Source: Aureivirga sp. CE67
GTDB taxonomy: Bacteria > Bacteroidota > Bacteroidia > Flavobacteriales > Flavobacteriaceae
Direction: 5' to 3'
Assembly: GCF_015767245.1 (NCBI RefSeq)
Contig: NZ_JADOTV010000001.1
Location: 680,896-744,895, forward strand
Length of the DNA stretch: 64,000 nucleotides
Shown here: in pieces, positions 25,389 through 34,794 of the stretch
Numbering within the stretch: the stretch's first letter is position 1
How the letters are laid out: the number at the start of each line of letters is the position of its first letter
Notes under the pieces: model-generated
Database searches by the model: none
What the model saw: the letters and a program-made list of their open reading frames with translations, nothing else
What the model was told of the DNA's origin: nothing
Translations under genes and position numbers: made by a program

Positions 25389-26501
25389 TTATTTTGGTAA
25401 TTCAGGATTTCTAATTCTAAATGCTGGTGCAGTAATTGCTCCTAAAAATGCTTTTAAATCTTGTATTTCTTCTTCTGTAAGATTTGTTTTCTGAATCAAT
25501 CTAGAAGTTGTTGGAAAAAGCGTATCATTCATTTGATGTTCTCTTCTCTTTGGTTGCGGCATTCCGTTGCTATACATTGTTAAAACACCATCCATATTTC
25601 CAAACAATCCGTTGTGCATCCAAGGACCAGTTAACATTACATCACGTAAACTTGGTGTTTTGAATTTTCCAACGTCTTCCGCTTTGTTTGTAACATTATA
25701 TCTTCCTAAATCTTCGTATTTTTTTCTTCCATAATAAGTCAAACCAATATTATGGAATTTTCCATCTGTTAGAAGTGGCCCATTATGACAATTCATACAT
25801 CTAGCTTTTGTTCTGAATAAATGTAAACCTTTCAGTTCACTCTCAGAAAGTTCTTGTTTTCCAGCTAAGAAATAATCAAATTTTGATTTTCTACTTATTA
25901 AAGAACGCTCAAAAGTGGCAATTGCATGTGCAACATCATCGATTTCAATTTGATCTTTCCCAAATTCTTTTTTGAAAGCTTTTCTATATCCAGCAATTTC
26001 ACTTACTCTTTTTACAACTGTGTCCAAATGTGTATTCATCTCCACTGGATTCTGAATTGGTCCTAGCGCTTGTTCTTCCAAACTGCTTGCTCTTCCATCC
26101 CAGAAAAAAGAAGTATTATACGAAAGATTCATCGCTGTAGGAGCATTTCTGTTCCCTTCTTGTAAATTGTGTCCCAGAGAAAGTTCTCTGTTGTCTGTAT
26201 AGTTTTGGTCTGTATGGTGACAAGAAATACAAGCGATTTGCTTTGATTGCGAAATTCTGTTATCAAAAAATAGTTGTTTCCCTAATTGAATCAATCCCTT
26301 TGAAGGCTCTACTCCTCCTGGATAATTTGGTTTTGGAATCATTCCCAATTCCTTATGTACAACACTACTATCCAATTCTGGCTTTGGCCATAAATCAGGA
26401 GACTTTTGATACATTTCCTTCAAGCTTTCATATTCACTTTTCTGTTCTTTTTTACAAGAAAAAAGACATAGAATCGTCATTAAAATCAAAAAGTTTCTCA
26501 T
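25389..26501 (-). CDS. di-haem cytochrome c peroxidase (MauG/CcpA-like) lipoprotein
   Basis: 370 residues with a lipobox (LCLFSC, Cys16) and two c-type haem sites: CISCH (91-95) and CMNCH (235-239). Family blocks FDNRISQSKQIACISCHHTDQ, FWDGRASSLEEQALGPIQNPVEM, IATFERSLISRKSKFDYFL and FKTPSLRDVMLTGPWMHNGLF are all present. It reduces hydrogen peroxide in the periplasm or modifies a protein partner. It is the last gene after TonB receptor, DUF4876 and barrel genes, suggesting haem- or iron-linked use. Confidence 0.93.
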   Translation of the reverse strand: MRNFLILMTILCLFSCKKEQKSEYESLKEMYQKSPDLWPKPELDSSVVHKELGMIPKPNYPGGVEPSKGLIQLGKQLFFDNRISQSKQIACISCHHTDQNYTDNRELSLGHNLQEGNRNAPTAMNLSYNTSFFWDGRASSLEEQALGPIQNPVEMNTHLDTVVKRVSEIAGYRKAFKKEFGKDQIEIDDVAHAIATFERSLISRKSKFDYFLAGKQELSESELKGLHLFRTKARCMNCHNGPLLTDGKFHNIGLTYYGRKKYEDLGRYNVTNKAEDVGKFKTPSLRDVMLTGPWMHNGLFGNMDGVLTMYSNGMPQPKRREHQMNDTLFPTTSRLIQKTNLTEEEIQDLKAFLGAITAPAFRIRNPELPK

Positions 26502-26506
26502 TATTA

Positions 26507-28030
26507 TTAGTAATTAAAAGATAAATAAAATTGACTTGTTAAGTTAGTAGTGTTTGAAACTTCGATAGACTTGTCTAGATCTAAATAGAATTCTGGACGA
26601 ACTTTGATACCGAAATTTAAGTAGTTAGATTTTTTAACTTTTGTTTGAAATCCAATATTTAATTCCGCATCTACAACAGCTGCAGTATTCATTAAAAAGT
26701 TTGGATTTGCAATTTCATTTACGAATCGATTATTTTGAGAAAATATTGCAGATTTATCCAAATTATATCTAAATCCAGCTTTAGAAACAAGATAGATTTT
26801 TTTAGAATTTTTAAGGTTAAAATCTTTACTGTAGAATAATGTCAATTTCAAATTTGAAAACTCACTTTGGTTTACAGCCTGAAAATCTTTCTTCATCAAA
26901 TTATAGTAATTCAATTCTAATCCATAATTATAAGAAACCAAATTCTCTGAAGTTTTTTTGATTTTCTGGTAAGAAGCATTCATTTCAATAGAACTACTTT
27001 CGTAATTCTTTCCTCTTGTACTTTCCCTGTAGTTTTCTCCAAAAGTATAAGCTCCTGAAAGATTGAAATTTTGATTTCTTTTAAAATCATATAAACCAAT
27101 TTCTCCAGAATATTTGTCTGTTGTATAAGTTGCCAAAGTAATTGCTTCAACTCCGTCAACATAAGCAAATTCATTTTCTGAAGATTTGTAATTAAATTTA
27201 GAAAAGAAAAAAGAAGCATCTTTTTGTAAATAATAAGAAAGACCAAAAAGCGAATTTTTGATTTTTTCTTCATTGTTCAAACCTTTTCCAGATTCTATAA
27301 GACCATATCCGAAAGAAGAACGAATATAAAGATCTTCTCTTGCAGGAATATTAAAATAATTGGAATCTCCATCATATCTAATATTCGTTTCATTATCTAT
27401 TTTTCCTGTTCCAGCAGTGAAACCGAAATAACTATTTTTCACCTTTAAAAATAAACTTAGATCTCCCTGAATATCTAAATATTTTAGTTTTGCTTTTGGT
27501 TGAATTGTTCCGAAATATTCGCGAGTGATATAATCTACTTTTAAAGAAGTAAATAAACGATCTTCTAGGATTGGGAAAATAACATTTCCTCTAAGGTTGT
27601 AAAATTGATTCTTCCAAGAACCTTCTCCGTAAGCTAAATTATAATGCGGAGATTTTTCTACATCATTTCCGTTGTGATATCTATTCGTAAGACTGAAGGC
27701 AGTACCTTCTTGCTGATTTCTATTATAAGAAAGTCCTCCAGCAAATAATGATTTATTTTTTCTGTAAATCCCTTGTCCTTTCAACCCAAAATCCGTTTCC
27801 TTTTCTCCTTGTTCTAAATTATAAACACTACTATTTTGATTTTGATAAAACAAATGAATAGAAGTAAAATTCTCCGTTGGAGTGATATAATATAAAAAAG
27901 GGTTTTGGTTAAAATCTTCAATCATTTTCTCATAATAGCTATGTTCAAAATTTTGAGAAACGGCATTATTATTTTGAGCAAAACTGATACTCGAAATAAT
28001 TAATATTAAAAAAGTTGAAAGATTTTTCAT
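26507..28030 (-). CDS. outer membrane barrel protein, DUF6850-like
   Basis: 507 residues with signal peptide ending SISFAQ and alternating aromatic strands to a C-terminal QFYLSFNY, so an outer-membrane beta-barrel of about 16 to 18 strands. The neighbourhood (TonB receptor, DUF4876 lipoprotein, di-haem peroxidase) is the one in which I recall DUF6850 proteins; the assignment is from memory of that context and not from a search. 5 bp from the peroxidase gene. Confidence 0.65.
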   Translation of the reverse strand: MKNLSTFLILIISSISFAQNNNAVSQNFEHSYYEKMIEDFNQNPFLYYITPTENFTSIHLFYQNQNSSVYNLEQGEKETDFGLKGQGIYRKNKSLFAGGLSYNRNQQEGTAFSLTNRYHNGNDVEKSPHYNLAYGEGSWKNQFYNLRGNVIFPILEDRLFTSLKVDYITREYFGTIQPKAKLKYLDIQGDLSLFLKVKNSYFGFTAGTGKIDNETNIRYDGDSNYFNIPAREDLYIRSSFGYGLIESGKGLNNEEKIKNSLFGLSYYLQKDASFFFSKFNYKSSENEFAYVDGVEAITLATYTTDKYSGEIGLYDFKRNQNFNLSGAYTFGENYRESTRGKNYESSSIEMNASYQKIKKTSENLVSYNYGLELNYYNLMKKDFQAVNQSEFSNLKLTLFYSKDFNLKNSKKIYLVSKAGFRYNLDKSAIFSQNNRFVNEIANPNFLMNTAAVVDAELNIGFQTKVKKSNYLNFGIKVRPEFYLDLDKSIEVSNTTNLTSQFYLSFNY

Positions 28031-28084
28031 GTTTTATGTTTTTGGAATCAGATTTAGGAAAATCCAGAATTTTATAAACTAGGA

Positions 28085-28113
28085 AAGAGCAGTATTCAAA
28101 AAATACTGCTCTT
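28085..28113. other. 12-bp stem-loop between DUF4876 and barrel genes
   Basis: Perfect inverted repeat AAGAGCAGTATT (28085-28096) and AATACTGCTCTT (28102-28113), loop 5. No T tract follows on the minus strand, so it is more likely an mRNA-stabilising or processing hairpin, or a weak terminator that tunes the downstream genes. Confidence 0.6.
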
Positions 28114-28131
28114 GTTATATTTTGTTATTTG

Positions 28132-29463
28132 TTATTTCCAAGCTCCAGGAACAGGAACGTTTACTACTTCAAAATCATTTTCAGAATTATTCGTGTCTTG
28201 TAAAACTTTTCTATCTCCGAAAGTTTTAGCTACTTTTCTGATGATTGCCTGAGAAGAATAATGTCCTAGAGGAACAGAAGCAACACCTCCATCCACAGAA
28301 GTATCTAATCTTCTTGGACTTCTTGAAGTTGGATCTGGCTTGTTTGTTTCAACACCATCAATAATTGCACTGTTTGGAATTTGAATATATCTTTTAGTTC
28401 CTTCTACGATTTCTGTAGTCTGCGGAGTTGGTAATTTATCAAAAGACTCGATTTCATCAGTACTGAAAATAATGAAAGAATCTCTTCCTAATGGATCTAA
28501 AATTAAATCTTTAGCATTTGTATGGAAAACAACATCTAAATTTGGTACAGCTGGATTATCAACATCAGAATCTAATGGTGTTTTTCCAATAGAATTTAAA
28601 TAATTAACCATATTAATTTCGAAATCAGCTCCACTTAAATCTACTGTTAAACTTGGATCGTTTACAGAATAAGTTTGATCACCAACAACTAAAGGTTCTT
28701 TGTGATTAATTGCTGTTGCAGCAACTACAATACTCTCTCCTGGATTGATTGGATATTGATTTCCAGTTCCAGGAATTTTGAATACGTGATCCGCATATGT
28801 GTAATTTGTATTTGAACCAGCTCCTTTTGTTTGTCCAATTGATTTTGACCAATCAAATTGTCCATTAGCTAAAGTATATTCTTTTACAGAAGTTGTAGTT
28901 CTTCCATAAACTTGTCCGAAATATAAATTATCAGCATAAATTACTTCGTTTGAGTTATTATAAATTTCGAAAAACATATCTCTAAATCCAGCTCCGTCAA
29001 AAAGACTTGATCCAGCATAGAAAATTTGTTTGAATAATAAATTTCCAATTCTTGAAGTTTTTAAAGAAACTGTGTGTTCGTTTACATCAAGATTGATAGA
29101 AACTCCTTCTACAACTCCACTAAAGTTTACAACATCTTCTGAAGTAGGAATTCCGAAGAACTCTTCATATTTTTCTTTTGTAAATTGAATTGTTGCTTTT
29201 ACATTATAAGTTCCAGGATTTACAGCATCAAAAGAAGCTTTTCCTTCTGTAGTAGTATTAGCAGTATAAGAATCTGTTCCTCCTACACTTTCTAATTTTA
29301 CTTCAATATTTTCAATTGATTTATTATCGAACTCTTCACCAAAATTTGCATTAATAGTAGCTGCAACTGGCTCAATAACGTTTACATCATCATCTTTGCT
29401 ACAAGAAGCAAGAACAGTAATCATTAACATCGTAATGAAACTAAAACGAAATAATTTATTCAT
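28132..29463 (-). CDS. DUF4876-type surface lipoprotein
   Basis: 443 residues with lipobox VLASC and SKDDD, then a carboxypeptidase-regulatory or transthyretin-like beta domain (about 35-125: IEVKLESVGG, TTTEGKASFDAVNPGTYNVKATIQF) and a lamin-tail-like domain with FFEIYNNSNEVIYADNLYFGQVYG and PINPGESIVVAATAINH. Such lipoproteins sit on the surface next to a TonB receptor and may help capture its ligand. It follows the receptor gene by 21 bp. Confidence 0.75.
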   Translation of the reverse strand: MNKLFRFSFITMLMITVLASCSKDDDVNVIEPVAATINANFGEEFDNKSIENIEVKLESVGGTDSYTANTTTEGKASFDAVNPGTYNVKATIQFTKEKYEEFFGIPTSEDVVNFSGVVEGVSINLDVNEHTVSLKTSRIGNLLFKQIFYAGSSLFDGAGFRDMFFEIYNNSNEVIYADNLYFGQVYGRTTTSVKEYTLANGQFDWSKSIGQTKGAGSNTNYTYADHVFKIPGTGNQYPINPGESIVVAATAINHKEPLVVGDQTYSVNDPSLTVDLSGADFEINMVNYLNSIGKTPLDSDVDNPAVPNLDVVFHTNAKDLILDPLGRDSFIIFSTDEIESFDKLPTPQTTEIVEGTKRYIQIPNSAIIDGVETNKPDPTSRSPRRLDTSVDGGVASVPLGHYSSQAIIRKVAKTFGDRKVLQDTNNSENDFEVVNVPVPGAWK

Positions 29464-29484
29464 AATTTATGGATTAATTTAATT

Positions 29485-32199
29485 TTAAAATTTATATGTA
29501 ATACTACCTCCAAATGAGATAGGTCTATTTAGTTCTCGAATACTAATGGTACCATCGCTATTAACTTCTTCCAATTTTGGTAAATGGTTTAAAAAGTTTA
29601 CAGCATAAAAAGAAACACGAAGTCCGTTATCGAATTCTTTTGCAAGTTTTAAATGGTAGTTTGCAAAAATTTTAGATCTGTTAGAATTCACTCCTCCAGC
29701 ACTAGAAGCACTTCTTCGGATAGGTATATATTTATCATTTCCTCTTTCACTTTCAGGAATTTCAAAATAATTCAGATCTCTATCGTAATAAGCAAATGGA
29801 TTTACATTATAACTGCTTGACCTATAATTTGACATCCAAAATTGTTCTGCTGTAAGCGTAATGACTAAACCAATACTTGAAATATGATGTGTTGCTGTAA
29901 TGCTACTATTGATTGTTTCATAAGTATTTGGTGTAGCTTTATGTACTCCAATAAATGCTTCAGAATCTGACTCTTCAGAAAAAACATACCCATCTAAATC
30001 TGAAAATGTATTCGTATATCGGTAAGAACCTGATAAACTAAATCTTGTATTGATGGCTTTTATTTTTCTAGTACCAATTAATAACTCTAATCCTAAGTTT
30101 TTTGAATTTAAAGCATTTGTTGGTTTAGAATATCTTAAAACTGTCGGTGTAGTTCCTGTTTGAACATAATCTGGCTTTCTGTCTTCATAGAAGGTATATT
30201 CATAAACTGGTAATTCAGCAATTTCGAATGTAGATTGATTTGTAAATCCATCGTATTGTTTATTGAAATATCCCGTTACAGAAGCATGAAAATATTCGTG
30301 ATTATAATCAAAACCTGTTTCATACTTTATCGTTTTTGAAGGTTTAATATCTGGATTTTCATATTCTCTTACGAATGTATGTGCCAAAGCAAAAGAATAT
30401 TGATTTGTTCTATAATCTGCTAACACATAATCATAATAAACTTCTCCAGGAAACAATGTTTGTAAAGCAGGAGATTTTGCAAATAATCCAAACCCAAATC
30501 TTGCTTTAAATTGATTATTAAATTTTAGAGTTGTATTAAACCTTGGACTAAAAGTTCCTATTTTATTGTAATTATCATAACGCAAACCAAGTTCTGAAGC
30601 CCATAGTTTTCCAAATAATGTAGATTTTATATTTGTGGTTAAATAAGTACTTATTTTTTTATCTGCTGGTACAATATCATTGAAATTTACATTTCTAAAA
30701 GCACTTCCTCCACTAGAACTCGAATTCCCTAATAACTTTTGATCTGCTTCGTTAAAGTTTCCTCTACCAAAATTTTTATCAATACCAAAAGTACCTCCTA
30801 AACTAATTTTGAATTTTGTTTCATTCAAAGAAAATACTTTTGATGCTTCAATTTTAGTAAAAAATGAAAAAGGTTTGTTCTCTATGTTTTCATGTGCTCT
30901 AAAAGCTACAGGAGTATAAGTTGCTTCATAAGTTCCTTCTGTATAACTATTCAAAACTGGCTCTCCTCCATTATTTTTTCTTACACTATTAAATGTTTTA
31001 TTAATACTATAATCCAAAGAAACCAATGCTTCTAGCTCATTTACAAAAGAGTTTTTATAATATCTTTTATGATTATTACTTATTCTAAATCTATTATTAT
31101 CAACTTTTTTACGTCTGTCTGAAATAGAATTTGCAACCGAATTATCTGCATTTAAATGCTGCCCGTAAGAAAAAGATAAAGTATTTCTATATTTTCCTTT
31201 TTCTTGTTTAAACCAACTTGAACTAAAGTTTATTCGATCAAAATTTGAAATCGAATTTCTAGGATCACTATCCGATTTTAAATAATCCAAACCTAGATTT
31301 AAAAAACCTGTATTTTCTCCTAAAGAAACTCCTTTTGAAAGCGAAGCTCCAATGGAACCTCCACGTAGTGTAGAACTAAACCTAAAAGGTGTATGTCCGT
31401 GTGCTTTATTAATTTTAATCAATCCAGTATTATGATCTCCATATTTTGCAGAAGAAATTCCCTGAACAATATCTATAGATTCAATGTTTTCTAAAGAAAG
31501 ATTTTTTAAGTCTAATCCCATTCCAACGCTGTTATTTGCTGTAGCATTATTAAAAATTCCTAAATAAGAACCTCTACCTCCACTCAAAGAAACATTGTTG
31601 TTTATAGGAACTCCATCGATTACATATCCAACACCAAAAGAATTATTAATTAAATATGGATTATTTGATGCTCCAAGACCTTTATCTGTATTATTTGCTT
31701 GTCCTTCATCAAAAATAGCTGTACGAAGTGTCAGAATTTGTCTTTCATGAAGATTCGATTCTGAAATAGATTTCCCAGGAATCAATTGCATTACATCTGC
31801 CAAACTTTGTGCTTGTACCAATTCTATTGCTTGTTTTTCTAAGACAATATTGGATCCCGTACTTTTTTTACTTCTTTTTGCTGTAACAACTACTTCATCA
31901 ATTTTTAAATTGTCTTCTTTTAAATAAATGATATTTTCTTTCGGAAGACTTTTATAAGTTTTTATAACATCTACTTTTCCTAAAAGATGAAATTTAAACG
32001 TAATTGGATAAACTTTTACCGGAAATTCAAAATACCCATTTTCATTCGTTACAGTCCATCTCAGAGATCCTTGATCTTTTACAAGAACATCTCTCAATGG
32101 TTGTTTCGTTTCATTATCTAGCACTTTCCCTCTGAACTGACCAAAGGAATTTATTACTATAAAAAAGAAAAAAATACTAAAGCTGATTTTAGCCTTCAT
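29485..32199 (-). CDS. TonB-dependent receptor with CarboxypepD_reg-like domain
   Basis: 904 residues: signal peptide to 20, carboxypeptidase-like regulatory domain (about 22-100, GKVLDNETKQPLRDVLVKD, NENGYFEFP), plug domain (about 115-260, VQAQSLADVMQLIPGKSI, IENIDIVQGISSAKYGDHNTGLIKI-like block) and a barrel ending in GGSITYKF. It imports an iron- or haem-type ligand with TonB energy; the operon with a di-haem peroxidase and the operator-like site upstream support iron. First gene of a four-gene unit. Confidence 0.92.
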   Translation of the reverse strand: MKAKISFSIFFFFIVINSFGQFRGKVLDNETKQPLRDVLVKDQGSLRWTVTNENGYFEFPVKVYPITFKFHLLGKVDVIKTYKSLPKENIIYLKEDNLKIDEVVVTAKRSKKSTGSNIVLEKQAIELVQAQSLADVMQLIPGKSISESNLHERQILTLRTAIFDEGQANNTDKGLGASNNPYLINNSFGVGYVIDGVPINNNVSLSGGRGSYLGIFNNATANNSVGMGLDLKNLSLENIESIDIVQGISSAKYGDHNTGLIKINKAHGHTPFRFSSTLRGGSIGASLSKGVSLGENTGFLNLGLDYLKSDSDPRNSISNFDRINFSSSWFKQEKGKYRNTLSFSYGQHLNADNSVANSISDRRKKVDNNRFRISNNHKRYYKNSFVNELEALVSLDYSINKTFNSVRKNNGGEPVLNSYTEGTYEATYTPVAFRAHENIENKPFSFFTKIEASKVFSLNETKFKISLGGTFGIDKNFGRGNFNEADQKLLGNSSSSGGSAFRNVNFNDIVPADKKISTYLTTNIKSTLFGKLWASELGLRYDNYNKIGTFSPRFNTTLKFNNQFKARFGFGLFAKSPALQTLFPGEVYYDYVLADYRTNQYSFALAHTFVREYENPDIKPSKTIKYETGFDYNHEYFHASVTGYFNKQYDGFTNQSTFEIAELPVYEYTFYEDRKPDYVQTGTTPTVLRYSKPTNALNSKNLGLELLIGTRKIKAINTRFSLSGSYRYTNTFSDLDGYVFSEESDSEAFIGVHKATPNTYETINSSITATHHISSIGLVITLTAEQFWMSNYRSSSYNVNPFAYYDRDLNYFEIPESERGNDKYIPIRRSASSAGGVNSNRSKIFANYHLKLAKEFDNGLRVSFYAVNFLNHLPKLEEVNSDGTISIRELNRPISFGGSITYKF

Positions 32200-32221
32200 G
32201 GGTTGAAATATTTTGAAGGCG

Positions 32222-32249
32222 CAAAACTATATAGAATTAGTCTAAATAA
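32222..32249 (-). promoter_or_regulatory. promoter and iron-box-like operator of the TonB receptor
   Basis: On the minus strand TTATTTAGACTAATTCTA (32232-32249) is followed two bases later by the -7 box TAGTTTTG (32222-32229), about 25 bp before the ATG. The operator matches that of the FecA-like gene in 16 of 18 positions and has TTTAGA-n5-TCTA symmetry. Confidence 0.65.
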
Positions 32250-32428
32250 AAATTATATTAACAAGAGGAAAGTTAAGATGGATTTTACTTTATAAACAAG
32301 AATAAAAATATCATTGATTATTTCATTTTTTTTTCACATAAACAGTAAAATAAAACTCTTAAAACAAATTGATTTTTAAATTATATTTTTTTTGTTAAAA
32401 TTTTAACTTAAGAAAAGTATAAAAATAA

Positions 32429-32455
32429 AAAAAGCTCAACGTAATGTTGAGCTTT
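32429..32455 (-). terminator. hairpin terminator of tRNA-Arg
   Basis: AAAGCTCAAC and GTTGAGCTTT pair around a 5-base loop; on the minus strand a T7 tract follows. It lies 10 bp after the tRNA 3' end. Confidence 0.8.
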
Positions 32456-32464
32456 TTGTTTCTG

Positions 32465-32538
32465 TGACCTCGGCAGGATTCAAACCTGCAACCTCTTGAG
32501 CCGTAATCAAGTGCACTATTCAGTTATGCTACGAGGCC
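32465..32538 (-). tRNA. tRNA-Arg (ACG)
   Basis: 74 bases. Acceptor GGCCTCG pairs with CGAGGTC (one G-U), discriminator A. Anticodon stem CTTGA/TCAAG with loop TTACGGC gives anticodon ACG (A34 read as inosine). T arm has GGTTTGAATCC. No encoded CCA. All arms are intact, unlike the array at 36 kb. Confidence 0.96.
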
Positions 32539-32560
32539 TATTGCTTTGTTTTTGCGGTTG

Positions 32561-32591
32561 CAAATATACAAGCTTTTTTATTACTACCAAA
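32561..32591 (-). promoter_or_regulatory. promoter of tRNA-Arg
   Basis: On the minus strand TTTG (32588-32591), a spacer of 19 bases, then TATATTTG (32561-32568): an almost ideal Bacteroidetes -33/-7 promoter, about 22 bp before the tRNA. Confidence 0.8.
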
Positions 32592-32640
32592 CATTTTTAA
32601 AAAAAATATAAAACTTTTTTTATCAAAAATATTTAAGCAG

Positions 32641-32874
32641 CTATTTATCAGATTCTTGTATTTTTAAAAATTTATCAATTATTGGCTTTGCTTTGTCCAA
32701 ATCTTCATCTAGTATATAAATTTCAACAAAATCAGCCATTCCTGTAATTACTCCACCTTCTACATCATTTTGAACTAAAGAAGAAACTCCAATCTCTTCC
32801 AACAAAGTTTTTAAATGATGTACAGCAATAAGAGAACCCGTATATATTTTGATATGTTTTGAGTGATCGATCAT
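32641..32874 (-). CDS. DUF2007 domain protein
   Basis: 77 residues: IKIYTGSLIAVHHLKTLLEEIGVSSLVQNDVEGG and FVEIYILDEDLDKAKPIIDKFL. This ferredoxin-like fold (strand-helix-strand) matches the DUF2007 'putative signal transducing protein' family, whose role is unknown. Preceded 14 bp upstream by the 50-residue gene on the same strand. Confidence 0.85.
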   Translation of the reverse strand: MIDHSKHIKIYTGSLIAVHHLKTLLEEIGVSSLVQNDVEGGVITGMADFVEIYILDEDLDKAKPIIDKFLKIQESDK

Positions 32875-32887
32875 AATATGTTTTTTT

Positions 32888-33040
32888 TTAAAGAGAGTTT
32901 TTAGTAATATAATAACGCCAAGCGATTATCATTAATTGCATTTTGGAAGCTTTACTTAAATCTAATTGCTTTTTCGAATAAGATGGTAAGAGTAATTTGT
33001 TCGCTTTTGCAATAAATTTGAAAAATGTTTTAGTCATCAT
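32888..33040 (-). CDS. conserved small basic protein, 50 aa
   Basis: An ATG-ATG start (33035-33040) and TAA at 32888-32890 enclose a basic peptide: MMTKTFFKFIAKANK, LLLPSYSKKQLDLSKASK and a tail AWRYYITKNSL. From memory, near-identical short proteins with PSYSKKQLDLSKASK and a Trp-x-Tyr-Tyr tail are widespread in Flavobacteriaceae and are sometimes mislabelled SsrA-binding protein. Function unknown. Same strand as DUF2007, 14 bp upstream of it. Confidence 0.75.
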   Translation of the reverse strand: MMTKTFFKFIAKANKLLLPSYSKKQLDLSKASKMQLMIIAWRYYITKNSL

Positions 33041-33139
33041 CCTTAAAAGTAATAAAAACTTTATAAAAGTAAGAGAATAATAGATTTATTATTTCTAATT
33101 TCATGTTAAAGTAAAATTTTTATACGGCGGATATTCTCT

Positions 33140-33147
33140 TATCTTTG
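33140..33147 (+). promoter_or_regulatory. -7 box of the Na/Ca exchanger gene
   Basis: TATCTTTG fits TAnnTTTG exactly, 18 bp before the ATG. Confidence 0.5.
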
Positions 33148-33164
33148 CCTCAAAAAGGAAATAA

Positions 33165-34097
33165 ATGATTGATTTTTTATATATCGTAATAGGACTTGTC
33201 TTATTAGTTTTTGGTGGTGATTTTTTATTGAAAGCTGCTGTAGATTTTTCTTATAAACTTAAAATTCCAAAAATTGTAATTGGAATGACTGTAGTATCTT
33301 TTGCTACTTCTGCTCCAGAACTTATTGTTAGTATCAAATCTGCACTAGAAGGTCATGCCGATTTAGCTCTAGGTAATGTAATTGGTTCCAACATTGCAAA
33401 TATCGCCTTAGTTCTTGGTGTTACCGTTTTGATTACTAAAATCAATGTTGCAAAAGGTTTTATGCAATCCGATTGGTTATTCATGATGTTATCTTCTCTA
33501 CTTTTATTTGGAGTTTTGACAGTAAATGGTGAAATCGGATTATACACAGGAATTCTTTTTGTAGCATTATTAATTGGATTTTTATTTTATCAATTTAAAT
33601 TCAAAAAAAGCGATTTAGAAGAAGAAACAGAAGACAACGAAAGCTTACCATTATTAAAAAGTTTTATGTTCTTAGTCTTAGGAGGATTTGGTCTTTGGGC
33701 TGGTTCAGAGCTTTTAATTAATGGAGCAACAGGTTTAGCTACAGATTTAGGAGTTTCAGAGCGTGTGATCGCCGTTACCGTTGTTTCTATAGGAACAAGT
33801 ATTCCGGAGCTTGCTGCTTCTGTAATTGCAGCTATCAAAAAAGAAAAATCAATTTCTTTAGGAAACCTAATCGGATCAAATATCTTCAATATTTTAGCAG
33901 TTTTAGGAATAACTTCTATCGTACAGCCAGTTGTAGCACAAGATCAACGATTATTAAATTCAGATATCTACTGGATGCTTGGAGTTGCAGCAATTTTGAT
34001 TCCATTAATTTTAATTCCAAAGAAAATGGAATTAGGAAAGAAAGAAGGAATTATTCTTTTACTGACATACGGAGCATTCGTTTACATGACTTTATAA
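33165..34097 (+). CDS. calcium/sodium antiporter (YrbG-type, CaCA family)
   Basis: 310 residues, about ten helices in two inverted halves. The two alpha repeats are clear: VVSFATSAPELIVSIKSA with GNVIGSNIANIALVLG, and VVSIGTSIPELAASVIAA with GNLIGSNIFNILAVLG. The Glu in each SxPEL is the ion ligand. It exchanges Na+ for Ca2+ across the inner membrane. An acidic loop (KKSDLEEETEDNES) separates the halves. Single gene ended by a hairpin. Confidence 0.94.
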   Translation: MIDFLYIVIGLVLLVFGGDFLLKAAVDFSYKLKIPKIVIGMTVVSFATSAPELIVSIKSALEGHADLALGNVIGSNIANIALVLGVTVLITKINVAKGFMQSDWLFMMLSSLLLFGVLTVNGEIGLYTGILFVALLIGFLFYQFKFKKSDLEEETEDNESLPLLKSFMFLVLGGFGLWAGSELLINGATGLATDLGVSERVIAVTVVSIGTSIPELAASVIAAIKKEKSISLGNLIGSNIFNILAVLGITSIVQPVVAQDQRLLNSDIYWMLGVAAILIPLILIPKKMELGKKEGIILLLTYGAFVYMTL

Positions 34098-34116
34098 TAC
34101 AAACAAAATATATTCA

Positions 34117-34153
34117 AAAAGCCTCTTTCAGATATTTGAAAGAGGCTTTTTTA
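34117..34153. terminator. bidirectional hairpin terminator
   Basis: AAAAGCCTCTTTCA (34117-34130) pairs perfectly with TGAAAGAGGCTTTT (34137-34150), T6 tail. Confidence 0.9.
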
Positions 34154-34175
34154 TTAAATATGTTTTCTAAATGTA

Positions 34176-34613
34176 TTAGTTATTAATACACTTACTCAAT
34201 GCTAATTTACTACAAGGAACTCCTTGTGCCCAAGTCCAATCATTTTTTGCTCTACGGATTTCATCTGAGTCATATCGATCTTCATAAAAAATCGCAATAT
34301 CTTCATGAAGTCCGTCTAAATCATCTTCTTCCAATATTTCAACCAAAGGTTCCCAAGAATAAGTACGCATTTGCTCACCATCTGTTTTAAAAGTTATGAT
34401 AAACTCTTCATGATTGTCATTTGGAATTTTATATTTCTTATCCAAGTTCAAATTTCGAACAGCAGCTCTCAAATCTTCATTCGTTTCCTTAGCTTTTTCA
34501 TGTATTTTAGCGTCTTCATTTACTTCTGTCGGAACTTTTTGATATCCATAATATACTGCACTTCCTACAATTACCAACAATAAAAAAACAAATCTATTCC
34601 TTCCTACTTTCAT
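34176..34613 (-). CDS. hypothetical membrane-anchored protein, 145 aa
   Basis: One N-terminal membrane segment (FVFLLLVIVGSAVYYGY, about 8-24) then a soluble, highly charged domain: a Glu/Lys-rich helix (about 32-58), EEFIITFKTDGEQMRTYSW, and a C-terminal part with two Cys (GVPCSKLALSKCINN). No recognised family. Monocistronic, with a terminator at its end. Confidence 0.6.
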   Translation of the reverse strand: MKVGRNRFVFLLLVIVGSAVYYGYQKVPTEVNEDAKIHEKAKETNEDLRAAVRNLNLDKKYKIPNDNHEEFIITFKTDGEQMRTYSWEPLVEILEEDDLDGLHEDIAIFYEDRYDSDEIRRAKNDWTWAQGVPCSKLALSKCINN

Positions 34614-34794
34614 CCTTTCAACTATTTATTAAATTACTGATTTACATAAAATTAATAAACATATCCTCAAACAGCAATCTCGCTAAATATTTTAACTTAA
34701 AAATTAAGAAGTTCTTTTATTTAATTCAAAAATGTTTTTTCTTCAAATAACAATATAAATTCAATCGAATGGACGGAACCCAACTATTAATTTT

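Noticed and set aside
29485-32199. SusC-type polysaccharide utilisation locus
   Set aside because: No SusD gene or glycoside hydrolase nearby; a DUF4876 lipoprotein and a di-haem peroxidase follow, and an iron-box-like site precedes.
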